The position numbers and the translations under genes were made by a program. This document shows, one piece after another, positions 33,365-47,255 of a DNA stretch of 64,000 bases. Numbering within the stretch: the first letter of the stretch is position 1; each line of letters starts with the position of its first letter. Source of the DNA: Thinopyrum elongatum (taxonomy: Eukaryota; Streptophyta; Magnoliopsida; Poales; Poaceae); the NCBI GenBank assembly GCA_011799875.1, contig CM022298.1, positions 194,702,423 through 194,766,422 on the forward strand. Reading direction: 5' to 3'. The notes beneath the pieces are model-generated. The model was given only the letters and a program-made list of their open reading frames with translations, was not told where the DNA came from and made no database searches.

Positions 33365-34904
33365 TGCTACTTCTTGAGCTTGCGTTATTTTTTCCCTTGA
33401 AGAGGAAAGGGTAATGCAGCAAAGTAGAGATAAGTATTTCCCTCAGTTAAGAACCAAGGTATCAATCCAGTAGGAGATACAAGCAAGTCCCAATGTGATA
33501 AAGGGGTTGTCAATCCCTTCACGGTCACTTGCAAAGGTGATATCTGATAGAGATAGATATAAAAGATTACTAAAACATAAAACAAAATAAAAGTAAATAA
33601 ATGGCAGCAAGGTATTTTTGGGTTTTTTGGTTTATAGATCTGAAAATATATGATGGAAAATAGACCCGGTGGCCATAGGTTTCACTAGAGGCTTCTCTCT
33701 TGAAGGAAAATAATACGGTGGGTGAACAAATTACTGAGCAATTGATAGAAAAGCACAAAGTTATGACGATATCCAAGGCAATGATTATGCATATAGGCAT
33801 CACGTCCGTGTCAAGTAGACCGACTCCTGCCTGCATCTACTACTATTACTCCACACATCGACTGCTATCCAGCATGCATCTAGAGTATTAAGTTCATAAA
33901 GAACGGAGTAACGCCTAAAGTAAGATGACATGATGTAGAGGGATAAACTCAAGCAATATGATGAAAACCCCATCTTTTTACCCTTGATGGCAACAATACA
34001 AATACGTGCCTCGCTACCCCTACTTTGTCACTGGCTGAGGACACCACAAGATTGAACCCAAAACTAAGCACCTCTCCCATTACAAGATAAACCAATCTAG
34101 TTGGCCAAACCAAACCGATAATTCAAAGAGAAATACAAAGATATCAAATCATGCATATAAGAATTCAGAGAAGATTCAAATAATATTCATAGATAAGCTG
34201 ATCATAAATCCACAATTCATCAGATCTCGACAAACATACCGCAAAAGAATATTACATCGGATAGATCTCCAAGAACATCGAGGAAAACATGGTATTGAGA
34301 ATCAAAGAGAGAGAAAAAGCCATCAAGCTACTAGCTATGGACCCGTAGGTCTTAGATAAACTACTCACACTTCATCGGAAGGGCAATAGAGTTGATGTAG
34401 AAGCCCTTCGTGATTGAATCCCCCTCCGGCAGGATGCCGGAAAAGGCCCCAAGATGGGATCTCACGGGTACAGAAGGTTACGGCGGCGGAAAAGTATTTT
34501 GGTGGACGCTTTTGGTTGTTTGGTAATATTTCTGAATTTATAGGCCAAAGATTAGGGTTGGAGGACTCCCGTGGGGCCCACAAGCCAGGCCCCCCCCCTA
34601 GGGCACGCCCTGAGGGCTTGTGGAGCCCTCGGGACTCTACTGACTTCCTCTCCAAGTCCTACGTGTGTCTTCTAGTCCAAGAAAAATCATCGTAAAGTTT
34701 TATTCCGTTTGGACTCCGTTCGATATTCCTTTTCTGTAAAACTCAAAAACAAGAAAAAAAATAAAAACTGGCACTGGGCTCTGGGTTAATAAGTTAGTCC
34801 CAAAAATAATATAAAATAACATATTAATGCGTATAAAACATCCAAAACAGATAATATAATAGCATGGAACTATAAAAAATTATAGATATGTTGGAGACGT
34901 ATCA
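33365..34904 (-). mobile_element. Sabrina/WHAM-like gypsy LTR
   Basis: Read on the minus strand it starts TGATACGTCTCCAACATATC and ends GCTCAAGAAGTAGCA, giving a 1540-bp LTR with TG...CA ends. That start is one I associate from memory with Sabrina/WHAM-type LTRs of Triticeae. The adjacent sequence at 34905-34950 is the inverse of a purine-rich GAGGACGAGCAGGAGTTAAG segment that precedes the 3' LTR in those elements. Confidence 0.7.
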
Positions 34905-37232
34905 AGCATGCCCAAGCTTAACTCCTGCTCGTCCTCGAGTAGGTAAATGATAAAAACATAATTTTTAATGTGGAATGCTACCTAACATATTTATCCATGT
35001 AATTTTCTTTATTGTGGCATGAAATTCTGATCCATAAGATTCAAAACAAAAGTTTAATATTGACATAAAAACAATAATACTTCAAGCATACTAATAAAAC
35101 AATCGTGTCTTCTCAAAATAACGTGGCCAAAGAAAGTTATCCCTACAAAATCATATAGTCTGGCTATGCCCCATCTTCATCACACAAAGTATTAAATCAT
35201 GCACAACCCCGATGACAAGCCAAGCAATTGTTTCATACTTTTGATGTTCTCAAACTTTTTCAACTTTCACGCAATACATGAGCGTGAGCCATGGATATAG
35301 CACTATAGGTGGAATAGAATATGGTGGTTATTGAGAAGACAAAAAAGAAGTAGATAGTCTCACATCAACTAGGCGTATCAACGGGCTATCGAGATGTCCA
35401 TCAATAGATATCAATGTGAGTGAGTAGGGATTGCCATGCAACGGATGCACTAGAGCTATAAGTTTATGAAAGCTCAAAAAGAAACTAAGTGGGTGTGCAT
35501 CCAACTCGCTTGCTCACGAAGACCTAGGGCAATTTGAGGAAGCCCATCATTGGAATATACAAGCCAAGTTCTATAATGAAAAATTCCCACTAGTATATGA
35601 AAGTGACAACATAGGAGACTCTCTATCATGAAGATCATGGTGCTACTTTGAAGCACAAGTGTGGTAAAAGGATAGTAGCATTGCCCCTTCTCTCTTTTCT
35701 CTCATTTTTTTTATTTGGGCTTCTTTGGCCTCTTTTATTTTTTGTAAAGTCCGAAGACTCATCCCAACTTGTGAGGGAATCATAGCTTCCATCATCCTTT
35801 CCTCACATGGGACAATGCTCTAATAATGATGATCATCACACTTTTATTTACTTACAACTCAAGAATTACAACTCGATACTTAGAAAAAAAATATGACTCT
35901 ATATGCATGCCTCCGGTGGTGTACCGGGATGTGCAACGATCTAGCATAGCAATGACATCAAAAAACGGACAAGCCATGAAAACATCATGCTAGCTATCTT
36001 ACGATCATGCAAAGCAATATGACAATGATGGAGCGTGTCATAATAAAACGGAATGGTGGAAGTTGCATGGCAATATATCTCGGAATGGCTATGGAAATGC
36101 CATAATAGGTAGGTGTGGTGGCTGTTTTGAGGAAGGGTATATGGTGGGTGTAGTGCACTGGCGAGAGTTGCGCGGTACTAGAGAGGCTAGCAATGGTGGA
36201 AGGGTGAGAGTGTGTATAATCCATGGACTCAACATTAGTCATAAAGAACTCACATACTTATTGCAAAAGTCTATTAGCTATCGAAACAAAGTACTACACG
36301 CATGCTCCTAGGGGGATAGATTGGTAGGAAAAGACCATCACTCGTCCCCGACCGCCACTCATAAGGAAGACAATCAATCAATAAATCATGCTCCGACTTC
36401 ATCACATAATGGTTCACCATACGTGCATGCTACGGGAATCACAAACTTTAACACGAGTATTTCTACCAATCCACAATTACTCACTAGCATGACTCTAATA
36501 TCACCATCTTTATATCTCAAAACAATCATAAGGAATCAAACTTCTCATAGTATTCAACGCTCTTTATATGAAAGTTTTTATTATATCCCTCTTGGATGCC
36601 CATCATATTAGGACTAAATTAATAACCTATGCAAATTACCATGCTGTTTAGAAAGACTCTTCAAAATAATTTAAGTGAAGCATGAGAGTTCAACAATTTC
36701 TATAAAATAAAGCCACCGCCGTGCTCTAAAAAGATATAAGTGAAGCACTAGAGCAAAATTGCCTAGCTCAAAAGATATAAGTGAAGCACATAGAGTATTC
36801 TAATAAATCACGATTCATGCGTGTCCCTCTCAAAAGGTGTGTACAGCAAGGATGTTTGTGGCAAACTAAAAATCAAAGACTCATATTATACAAGACGCTC
36901 CAAGCAAAACACATATCATGTGGTGAATAAAAATATAGCCTCAAGTAAATTTACCGATAGACGAAGACGAAAGAGGATGCTTGGTTATCCTTGAATATTA
37001 CCTTGGGGTGCCTTGTTCATCCCCAAGCTTAGGCTCTTGCCACTCCTTATTCCATAGTCCATCAAATCTTTACCCAAGACTTGAAAACTTCACAACACAA
37101 AACTCAACAGAAAACTCATGAGATCCGTTAGTATAAGAAAATAAATCACCACTTTTTGGTACTGTTGTGAACTCATTCTTTATTTATATTGGTGTAATAT
37201 CTACTGTATTCCAACTTATCCATGGTTCATAC
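34905..37232 (-). mobile_element. Internal 3' region of the Sabrina-like element (non-coding)
   Basis: Continues directly from the LTR. It is AT-rich with many stops in all frames, as expected for the non-coding 3' internal region of these elements. It is cut at 37232 by the inverted copia LTR; the other LTR and the coding part are missing. Confidence 0.6.
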
Positions 37233-38954
37233 TATTGGGAAACGTAGTAATTTCAAAAATTTCCTATGCACACACAGGATCATGGTGATGCATAGCAACG
37301 AGAGGGGAGAGTGTGTCCACGTACCCTCGTAGACCGAAAGCGGAAGCGTTAGCACATCGCGGTTGATGTAGTCGTACGTCTTCACGATCCGACCGATCCA
37401 AGTACCGAACGCACGGCACCTCCGAGTTCAGCACACGTTCAACTCGATGATGTCCCGCGAGCTCCGATCCAGCAAAGCTTCACAGGAGAGTTTCGTCAGC
37501 ACGACGGCGTGGTGACGGTGATGATGATTCTACCGACGCAGGGCTTCGCCTAAGCACCGCTACGATATGATCGAGGTGGATTATGGTGGAGGGGGGCACC
37601 GCACACGGCTAAGAGATCAATGATCAATTGTTGTCTATGGGGTGCCCCCTGGCCACATATATAAAGGATGGAGGGAGGAGGAGGCCGGCCCTCATAGGGT
37701 GCGCCCAAGTGTGGAGTCCTACTAGGACTCCCTAGTCCTAGTAGGATTCCACCTCCCACATGGAATAGGAAAAGGGGAAGGGAGAAGGAGAAGGAAGGAA
37801 GGGGGCGCCCCCTTTCCCTAGTCCAATTCGGACTAGTCCATGGGGAAGGGGCGCAACCACCCTTGAGGCCTTTCTCTCCTTTCCGGTATGGCCCATTAAG
37901 GCCCAATACGAATTCCCGTAACTCTCCGGTACTCCGAAAAATACCCGAATCACTCAGAACCTTTTTGATGTCCGAATATAGCCTTCCAATATATCGATCT
38001 TTACCTCTCGACCATTTCGAGACTCCTCGTCATGTCCCCGATCTCATCCGGGACTCCGAACAAACTTCGGTCATCAAATCACATAAACTCATAATGCAAA
38101 TCGTCACCGAATTTTAAGCGTGCGGAGCCTACGGGTTCGAGAACTATGTAGACATGACCGAGACATGTCTCCGGTCAATAACCAATAGCGGAACCTGGAT
38201 GCTCATATTGGCTCCCACATATTCTACGAAGATCTTTATCGATCAAACCGCATAACAACATACGTTGTTCCCTTTGTCATCGGTATGTTACTTGCCCGAG
38301 ATTCGATCGTCGGTATCTCAATACCTAGTTCAATCTCGTTACCGGCAAGTCTCTTTACTCGTTCCGTAATACATCATCCCGCAACTAACTCATTAGTTAC
38401 AATGCTTGTAAGGCTTATAGTGATGTGCATTACCGAGTGGGCCCAGAGATACCTCTCCGACAATCGGAGTGACAAATCCTAATCTCGAAATACGCCAACT
38501 CAACAAGTACCTTCGGAGACACCTGTAGAGCACCTTTATAATCACCTAGTTACGTTGTGACGTTTGGTAGCACACAAAGTGTTCCTTCGGTAAATGGGAG
38601 TTGCATAATCTCATAGTCATAGGAACATGTATAAGTCATGAAGAAAGCAATAGCAACATACTAAACGATCAAGTGCTAAGCTAACGGAATGGGTCAAGTC
38701 AATCACATCATTCTCCTAATGATGTGATCCCGTTAATCAAATGACAACTCATGTCTATGGTTAGGAAACATAACCATCTTTGATTAACGAGCTAGTCAAG
38801 TAGAGGCATACTAGTGACACTCTATTTTGTCTATGTATTCACACATGTATCAAGTTTCCGGTTAATACAATTCTAGCATGAATAATAAACATTTATCATG
38901 ACATAAGGAAATAAAATAATAACTTTATATTGCCTCTAGGGCATATTTCCTTCA
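37233..38954 (-). mobile_element. Inverted copia LTR (3' LTR of a minus-strand element)
   Basis: Read on the minus strand it starts TGAAGGAAATATGCCC and ends in a degraded CGTTTCCCAAtA. It belongs to the same family as the LTRs at 40252-42002 and 47256-49018 but is clearly more diverged from them than they are from each other. Immediately to its right, GTCTCCCACTTGCAC (38955-38969) is the inverse of the polypurine tract seen at 47241-47255. Confidence 0.85.
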
Positions 38955-40251
38955 GTCTCCCACTTGCACTAGAGTCAATAATCTAGTTCACATCGCCATG
39001 TGATTTAACACCAATAGTTCACATCACCATGTGATTAACACCCATAGTTCACATCGCTATGTGACCAACACTCAAAGGGTTTACTAGAGTCAATAATCTA
39101 GTTCACATCGCCATGTGTTTAACACCCAAAGAGTACTAAGGTGTGATCAAGTTTTGCTTGTGAGAGAAGTGTTAGTCAACGGGTCTGCCACATTCAGATC
39201 CGTATGTATTTTGCAAATTTCTATGTCTACAATGCTCTGCACGGAGCTACTTTAGCTAATTGCTCCCACTTTCAATATGTATCCAGATTAAGACTTAGAG
39301 TCATCTGGATCAGTGCCAAAAATTGTATCGACGTAACCCTTTAGAAGAACCTTTTGTCACCTCCATAATCGAGAAACATATCCTTATTCCACTAAGGATA
39401 ATTTTGACCGCTGTTCAGTGATCTACTCCTAGATCACTATTGTACTCCCTTGCCAAAATCAGTGTAGGGTATACAATAGATCTGGTACACAGCATGGCAT
39501 ACTTTATAGAACCTATGGCTGAGGCATAGGGAATGACTTTCATTCTCTTTCTATCTTCTGCCGTGGTCGGGCTTTGAGTCTTACTCAATTTCACACCTTG
39601 TAACACAGGCAAGAACTCTTTCTTTGACTGTTTCATTTTGAACTACTTCAAAATCTTGTCAAGGTATGTACTCATTGAAAAATCTTATCAAGCATCTTGA
39701 TCTATCTCTATAGATCTTGATGCTCAATATGTAAGCAGCTTCACCGAGGTCTTTCTTTGAAAAACTCCTTTCAAATACTCCTTTATGCTTTCCAGAAAAT
39801 TCTACATTATTTCCGATCAACAATATGTCATTCACATATACTTATCAGAAATGCTGTAGTGCTCCCACTCACTTTCTTGTAAATACAGGATTCACCGCAA
39901 GTCTGTATAAAACTATATGCTTTGATTAACTCATCAAAGCGTATATTCCAACTCCGAGATGCTTGCACCAGTCCATAGATGGATCGCTGGAGCTTGCACA
40001 CTTTGTTAGCATCCTTTGGATCGATAAAACCTTCAGGTTGCATCATATACAACTCTTCTTCCAGAAATCCATTCAGGAATGCAGTCTTTACATCCATTTG
40101 CCAAATTTCATAATCATAAAATGCGGCAACTGCTAACATGATTCAGACGGACCTAAGCATCGCTACGGGTGAGAAAGTCTCATCGTAGTCAACTCCTTGA
40201 ACTTTGTCAACAACCTTTTTCGACAAGTCTAGCTTTGTTGATAGTCTATGG
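38955..40251 (-). pseudogene. Copia pol fragment (reverse transcriptase/RNase H), minus strand
   Basis: Minus-strand pieces match the plus-strand copia at 45880-47220: FYDYEIWQMDVKTAFLNGF and CKLQRSIYGLVQASRSWNIR (39828-40139), then FLPVLQGVKLSKTQSPTTAE (39415-39636). The segment between AGGCATACTTTATAG and the LTR contains internal deletions, and the right side stops abruptly at 40251 inside the reverse transcriptase region where a plus-strand LTR begins. The 5' half of this element is missing. Confidence 0.85.
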
Positions 40252-42002
40252 CTTGCCTAGAGGCAATAATAAAGTTGTTATTTTATTTCCTTATTCATGA
40301 TAAATGTTTATTATTCATGCTAGAATTGTATTGATCGGAAACCTAAATACATGTGTGAATACATATACAAACACTGTGTCCCTAGTGAGCCTCTACTTGA
40401 CTAGCTCGTTGATCAAAGATGGTTAAGGTTTCCTAACCATGGACATGAGTTGTCATTTGATAATGGGATCACATCATTAGGAGAATGATGTGATGGACAA
40501 GACCCATCCGTTAGCTTAGTATAATGATCGTTCAGTTTTATTGCTACTGTTTTCTTCATGTCAAATACATATTCCTTCGACTATGAGATTATGCAACTCC
40601 CGGATACCGGAGGAATGCCTTGTGTGCTATCAAATGTCACAACGTAACTGGGTGATTATAAAGATGCTCTACAGGTATCTCTGAAGGTGTCTGTTGGGTT
40701 GGCATAGATCGAGATTAGGATTTGTCACTCCGAGTATCGGAGAGGTATCTCTGGGCCCTCTTGGTAATGCACATCATAAGAAACCTTTCAAGCAAAGTGA
40801 CTTAGTCACAGGATGATGTATTACGGAACGAGTAAAGAGACTTGCCGGTAACAAGATTGAACTAGGTATAAAGATACCGACGATCGAATCTCGGGCAAGT
40901 AACATACCGATGGACAAAGGGAATAACGTATGTTGTCATAACGGTTCGACCGATAAAGATCTTCATAGAATATGTGGGAGCCAATATGAGCATCCAGGTT
41001 CCGCTATTGGTTATTGACCGGAGAAGTGTCTCGGTCATGTCTACATAGTTCTCGAACCCGTAGGGTCCGCACGCTTAACGTTCGATGACGATTTAGTATT
41101 ATATGAGTTATGTGATTTGGTGACCGAACGTTGTTCGGAGTCCCGGATGAGATCACGGACATGACTAGGAGTCTCGAAATGGTCGAGAGGTAAATATTGA
41201 TATATAGGACGATGGTATTCGGACACCGGAAGTGTTCCGGAGGGTACCGGGTACATATCGGGTCACCGGAAGGGGTCCGGGCACCCCCGGCAAAAGATAT
41301 GGGCCTAATGGGCCAAGATGGGAAACACAGCAGCCAGCAGGGGATGCTGCACCCCCCATATGGGCCGCACCAGATGATAAGGAAAGAGGGGAAGAGAGAA
41401 GGAAGGGGAGGGATTCGGCCTCCCCCTTCCTTCCCTCCTCCCTCCTCTTTCCTTCCCACTCCGGTAAATAAGGAAGGGGGGGCGCACCACTTGGGAAACC
41501 CCAAGTAGGATTCGGATCCTACTTGGGGCACCCCATGGCTGCCTCTCCTCCCCTCCCACCTATATATATGTGGGGAGGGGGGCGCCTAGAACACACAACA
41601 TCAACTGTTAGCCGTGTGCGGCGCCCCCCTCCACAGATTACACCCTCGGTCATATTCTCGCGGTGCTTAGGCGAAGCCCTGCGCGGATCACTGCATCATC
41701 ACTGTCACCACGCCATTGTGCTGACGGAACTCATCTACTTCCTCGAAACTTTGTTGGATCAAGAGTTCGAGGGACGTCATCGAGCTGAACATGTGCAGAA
41801 CTCGGAGGTGCCGTACATTCGGTGCTTGATCGGTCGGAACGAGAAGAAGTTCGACTACATCAACCGCGTTGTCAAACGCTTCCGCTTTCGGTCTACAAGG
41901 GTACATAGACACACTCTCCCCCTCTCGTTGCTATGCATCTCCTAGATAGATCTTGCGTGAGCGTAGGAATTTTTTTGAAATTGCATGCTACGTTTCCCAA
42001 CA
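40252..42002 (+). repeat. Left LTR of the copia element
   Basis: Aligns with 47267-49018 end to end. The first dozen bases (TGAAGGAAATAT) are absent. It ends CTACGTTTCCCAACA. A CT/AG-rich stretch and CCTATATATATGTGG (about 41560) mark the promoter. Confidence 0.9.
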
Positions 42003-42018
42003 GTGGTATCCGAGCCAG
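42003..42018 (+). promoter_or_regulatory. Primer-binding site (initiator Met-tRNA type)
   Basis: G TGGTATCCGAGCCAGG directly follows the left LTR, one substitution from the TGGTATCAGAGCC complement of plant initiator methionine tRNA used to prime copia reverse transcription. Confidence 0.85.
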
Positions 42019-43261
42019 GTCTATGCGTAGATGATATGCACGAGTAGAACACAAAGAGTTATGGGCGGTGATAGTCATACTGCTTACCACCAACGTCTTA
42101 TTTTGATTCAGCGATATTGTTGGATGAAGCGGCCCGGACCAACCTTACATGACCACGTTTATGAGACCGGTTCCACTAACAGACATGCAACTAGTTTTGC
42201 ATAAAGGTGGCTGGCGGGTGTCTGTTTCTCCTACTTTAGTTGAATCGAATTTAACTGCGGCCGGTCCTTGTTGAAGGTTAAAACAGCAAACTTGATAAAT
42301 CACCGTTGTGGTTTTGATGCGTAGGTAAGAACGGTTCTTGCTAGAAGCCCATAGCAGCCACGTAAAACTTGCAACAACAAAATAGAGGATGTCTAACTTG
42401 TTTTTGCAGTGCATGTTGTGATGTGATATGGTCAAGACATGATGTGATATACGTTGTTGTATGAGATGGTCATGTTTTGTAAAAGTTATCGGCAACTGGC
42501 AGGAGCCTTATGATTGTCGCTTTATTGTATGAAATGCAAACGCCATGTAATTGCTTTACTTTATCACTATGCGTTAGCGATAGTTGTAGAAGCAATAGTT
42601 GGCGAGACGACCACGACGCAACGATGGAGATCAAGGTGTCGAGCCGGTGACGATGGAGATCATGATGATGCTTTGGAGATGGAGATCAAAAGCACAAGAT
42701 GATGATGGCCATATCATGTCACATATTTTGATTGCATGTGATGTTTATCCTTTATGCATCTTATTTTGCTTAGAACGACGGTAGCATTATAAGATGATCC
42801 CTTCACTAAATTTCAAGGTATAAGTGTTCTCCCTAAGTATGCACCGTTGCGACAGTTCGTCGTGTTGAGACACCACATGATGATCGGGTGTGATAGACTC
42901 TACGTTCAAATACAACGGGTGCAAGACAGTTTTGCACATGCGGAATACTCGGGTTAAACTTGACGAGCCTAGCATGTACAGACATGGCCTCAGAACACTG
43001 GAGACTGAAAGGTCGAACGTGAATCATATAGTAGATATGATCAACATAGAGATGTTCACCATTGATGACTACTCCATCTCACGTGATGATCGGACATGGT
43101 TTAGTTGATTTGGATCACGTATCACTTAGATGACTTGAGGGATGTCTATTTAAGTGGGAGTTCATTAGTAATTTGATTATTGAACTTAATTTATCATGAA
43201 CTTAGTCCTGATAGTTTTTGCATATCTATGTTGTAGATAAACGGCCCGTGCTACCGTTCCC
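42019..43261 (+). other. Untranslated leader of the copia element
   Basis: About 1.2 kb between the primer-binding site and the first gag residues, without coding potential on either strand. A GATGATG/GGAGAT-rich stretch is at 42640-42710. Confidence 0.7.
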
Positions 43262-46200
43262 TTGAAGTTTAATGCGTTCCTAGAGAAAGCTAAGTTGAAA
43301 GATGATGGTAGCAACTACACAGACTGGGTCCGTAACTTGAGGATTATCCTCATTGCTGCACAGAAGAATTATGTCCTTGATGCACCGCTAGGTGAAAGGC
43401 CTGCTGCAGGAGCAGATGCTGATGTTATGAATGTCTGGCAAGCTCGATCTGATGACTACTCGATAGTTCAGTGTGCCATGCTTTACGGCTTAGAATCGGG
43501 ACTTCAAAGACGTTTTGAACGTCATGGAGCATATGAGATGTTCCAAGAGTTGAAGTTAATATTTCAAGCAAATGCCCGAGTTGAGAGATATGAAGTCTCC
43601 AACAAGTACTATAGCTGCAAGATGGAGGAGAACAGTTCTGTCAGTGAACACATACTCACAATGTCTGGATATCATAATCACTTGACTCAACTAGGAGTTA
43701 ATCTTCCAGATGATAGTGTTATTGACAGAGTTCTTCAATCACTGCCACCAAGCTGCAAAGGCTTCGTGATGAACTATAATATGCAAGGGATGGAGAAGAC
43801 AATTCCCAAGCTCTTCGCAATGCTCAAAGCTGCGGAGGTAGAAATCAAGAAGGAGCATCAAGTGTTGATGGTTAACAAGACCACTAGTTTCAAGAAAAAG
43901 GGCAAGGGAAAGAAGGGGAACTTCAAGAAGAATGGCAAGCAAGTTGCCACTCCCAGGAAGAAGCCCAAAGCTGGACCCAAGCCTAAAACTGAGTGCTTCT
44001 ACTGCAAAGGGACTGGTCACTGGAAGCGGAACTGCCCCAAGTATTTGGCGGATAAGAAGGATGGCAAAGTGAACAAAGGTATATTTGATATACATGTTAT
44101 TGATGTGTACCTTACTAATGCTCGTAGTAGCACCTGGGTATTTGATACTGGTTCGGTTGCTCATATTTGTAACTCGAAACAGGAGTTACGGATTAAACGA
44201 AGATTGGCTAAGGACGAGGTGACGATGCGTGTCGGGAATGGTTCCAAGGTCGATGTGATCGCCGTCGGCACGCTACCTCTACATCTACCTTCGGGGTTAG
44301 TTTTAGACCTGAATAATTGTTATTTGGTGCCAGCGTTGAGCATGAACATTATATCTGGATCTTGTTTAGTGCGAGACGGTTATTCATTTAAATCAGAGAA
44401 TAATGGTTGTTCTATTTATATGAGGAATATCTTTTATGGTCATGCGCCCTTAAAGAGTGGTCTATTTTTGTTGAATCTCGATCGTGGTGATACACATATT
44501 CATAATATTGATGCCAAAAGATGCAAAGTTAATAATGATAGTGCAACATATTTTTGGCACTGCCGTTTAGGTCATATTGGTGTAAAGCGCATGAAGAAAC
44601 TCCATGCAGATGGGCTTTTGGAATCACTTGATTATGAATAATTTTATACTTGCGAACCATGCCTCATGGGCAAGATGACTAAAACTCCGTTCTCCGGAAC
44701 AATGGAGCGAGCTAATGACTTATTGGAAATAATACATACCGATGTATGCGGTCCGATGAGTGTTGAAGCACGCGGCGGGTATCGTTATTTTCTGACCTTC
44801 ACAGATGATTTGAGCAGATATGGGTATATCTACTTGATGAAACATAAGTCTGAAACATTTGAAAAGTTCAAAGAATTTTAGAGTGAAGTAGAAAATCATC
44901 GTAACAAGAAAATAAAGTTTCTACGATCTGACCGCGGAGGCGAATATTTGAGTTACAAGTTTGGCCTTCATTTAAAACAATGTGGAATAGTTTTACAACT
45001 CACGCCACCTAGAACACCACAGCGTAATGGTGTGTTCGAACATCGTAACCGTACTTTATTAGATATTGTGGGATCTATGATGTCTCTTACCGATTTACCA
45101 CTATCGTTTTGGGGTTATGCATTAGAGACAGCTGCATTCACGTTAAATAGGGCACCGTCTAAATCCGTTGAGACGACACCATATGAACTGTGGTTTGGCA
45201 AGAAACCTAAGCTGTCGTTTCTTAAAGTTTGGGGTTGCGGCACTTATGTCAAAAGGCTTCAGCCTGATAAGCTCGAACCCAAATCGGAGAAGTGCGTCTT
45301 CATAGGATACCCTAAGGAAACAATTGGGTACACCTTCTACCACAGATCCGAAGGCAAGATCTTTGTTGCCAAGAATGGAACCTTTCTAGAGAAGGAGTTT
45401 CTCTCGAAAGAAGTGAGTGGGAGGAAAGTAGAACTTGATGAGGTAATCGTACCTTCTCTCGAATTGGAAAGTAGTTCATCAGAGAAAACCATTCCCGTGA
45501 TGCCTACACCAACTAGAGAGGAAGCTAATGATGATGATCATGTAACTTCAGATCAAGTTACTACAGAACCTCATAGGTCGACCAGAGCACGATCCGCACC
45601 AGAGTGGTACGGGAATCCTGTACTGGAAGTCATGATACTAGACCAAGGCGAACCTACGAACTATGAAGAAGCTATGATGAGCCCAGATTCCGACAGATGG
45701 CTTGAGGCCATGAAATCTGAGATAGGATCCATGTATGAAAACAAAGTGTGGACTTTGGTGGACTTTCCCGATGATCGGCGAGCCATAGAGAATAAATGGA
45801 TCTTCAAGAAGAAGACTGACGCCGATGGTAATGTTACTATCTACAACGCTCGACTTGTCGCAAAAGGTTTTTGACAAGTTCAAGGATTTGACTACGATGA
45901 GACTTTCTCACCCGTAGCGATGCTTAAGTCTGTCCGAATCATGTTAGTAATTGCCGCATTTTATGATTATGAGATCTGGCAAATGGACGTCAAAACTGCA
46001 TTCCTTAATGGATTTCTTAAAGAAGAGTTGTATATGATGCAACCAGAATGTTTTGTTGATCCTAAAGGTGCTAACAAAGTGTGCAAGCTCCAGCGATCCA
46101 TCTATGGACTGGTGCAAGCATCTCGGAGTTGGAATATACGCTTTGATGAGGTGATCAAAGCATATGGTTTTATACAGACTTTCGGAGAAGCCTGTATTTA

Positions 46201-47222
46201 CAAGAAAGTGAGTGGGAGCTCTGTAGCATTTCTAATATTATATGTGGATGACATATTGTTGATTAGAAATGATGTAGAATTTCTGAATAGCATAAAAGGA
46301 TACTTGAATAAGAGTTTTTCAACGAAAGAACTCGGTGAAGCTGCTTATATATTGGGCATCAAGATCTATAGGGATAGATCGAGATGCTTAATAAAACTTT
46401 CACAAAGCACATACCTTGATAAAGTTTTGAAGAAGTTCAAAATGGATCAGTCAAAGAAAGGGTTCTTGCCTGTGTTGCAAGGTGTGAAGTTGAGTAAGAC
46501 TCAATGCCCGACCACTGCAGAAGATAGAGAGAAAATGAAAGTCATTCCCTATCCTTCAGCCATAGGTTCTATCATGTATGCTATGCTGTGTACCAGACCT
46601 GATGTGTGCCTTGCCATAAGTTTGGCAGGGAGGTACCACAGTAATCCAGGAGTGTATCACTGGACAGCGGTCAAGAACATCCTGAAGTACCTGAAAAGGA
46701 CTAAGGATATGTTTCTCGTCTATGGAGGTGACAAAGAGCTCGCCGTAAATGGTTACGTCGATGCTAGTTTTGACACTGATCCGGATGACTCTAAGTCACA
46801 AACCGGATACGTATTTATATTGAATGGTGGAGCTGTCAGTTGGTGCAGTTCCAAGCAGAGCGTCGTGGCGGGATCTACGTGTGAAGCGGAGTACATAGCT
46901 GCTTCGGAAGCAGCAAATGAAGGAGTCTGGATGAAGGAGTTCATATCCGATCTAGGTGTAATACCTAGTGCATCGGGTCCAATGAAAATCTTTTGTGACA
47001 ATACTGGAGCAATTGCCTTAGCGAAGGAATCCAGATTTCACAAAAGAACCAAACACATCAAGAGGCTTCAACTCCATCCGTGATCAAGTCAAGGAGGGAG
47101 ACATAGAGATTTGCAAAATACATACGGATCTGAATGTAGCAGACCCGTTGACTAAGCCTCTTCCACGAGCAAAACATGATCAGCACCAAGACTCCATGGG
47201 TGTTAGAATCATTACAATATAA
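43262..47222 (+). pseudogene. Copia gag-pol polyprotein, four lesions
   Basis: The gag frame begins KFNAFLEKAKLKDDGSNYTD without an in-frame ATG. Visible domains: zinc knuckle CFYCKGTGHWKRNC (about 43994), protease WVFDTGSVAH (Asp at 44144), integrase pre-core FWHCRLGHIG, integrase catalytic IHTDVCGPM, FLRSDRGGEY and PQRNGVFEHRNRT, reverse transcriptase NKWIFKKK and YVDDILL (46241), RNase H NGYVDASFDTDPDD and EAEYIAASEA. Lesions: TAA at 44639-44641, TAG at 44879-44881, TGA at 45872-45874 (KGF-stop-QVQG), and a frameshift near 47065 (KHIKR then FNSIRDQVKEG in another frame), after which the end reads GVRIITI-stop. No complete polyprotein can be made, so mobility would need proteins from another copy. 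Confidence 0.92.
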
Positions 47223-47240
47223 TCTAGATTATTGACTCTA

Positions 47241-47255
47241 GTGCAAGTGGGAGAC
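47241..47255 (+). promoter_or_regulatory. Polypurine tract of the copia element
   Basis: GTGCAAGTGGGAGAC lies directly before the right LTR, the position of the plus-strand primer. Its inverse sits beside the minus-strand LTR at 38955. Confidence 0.8.
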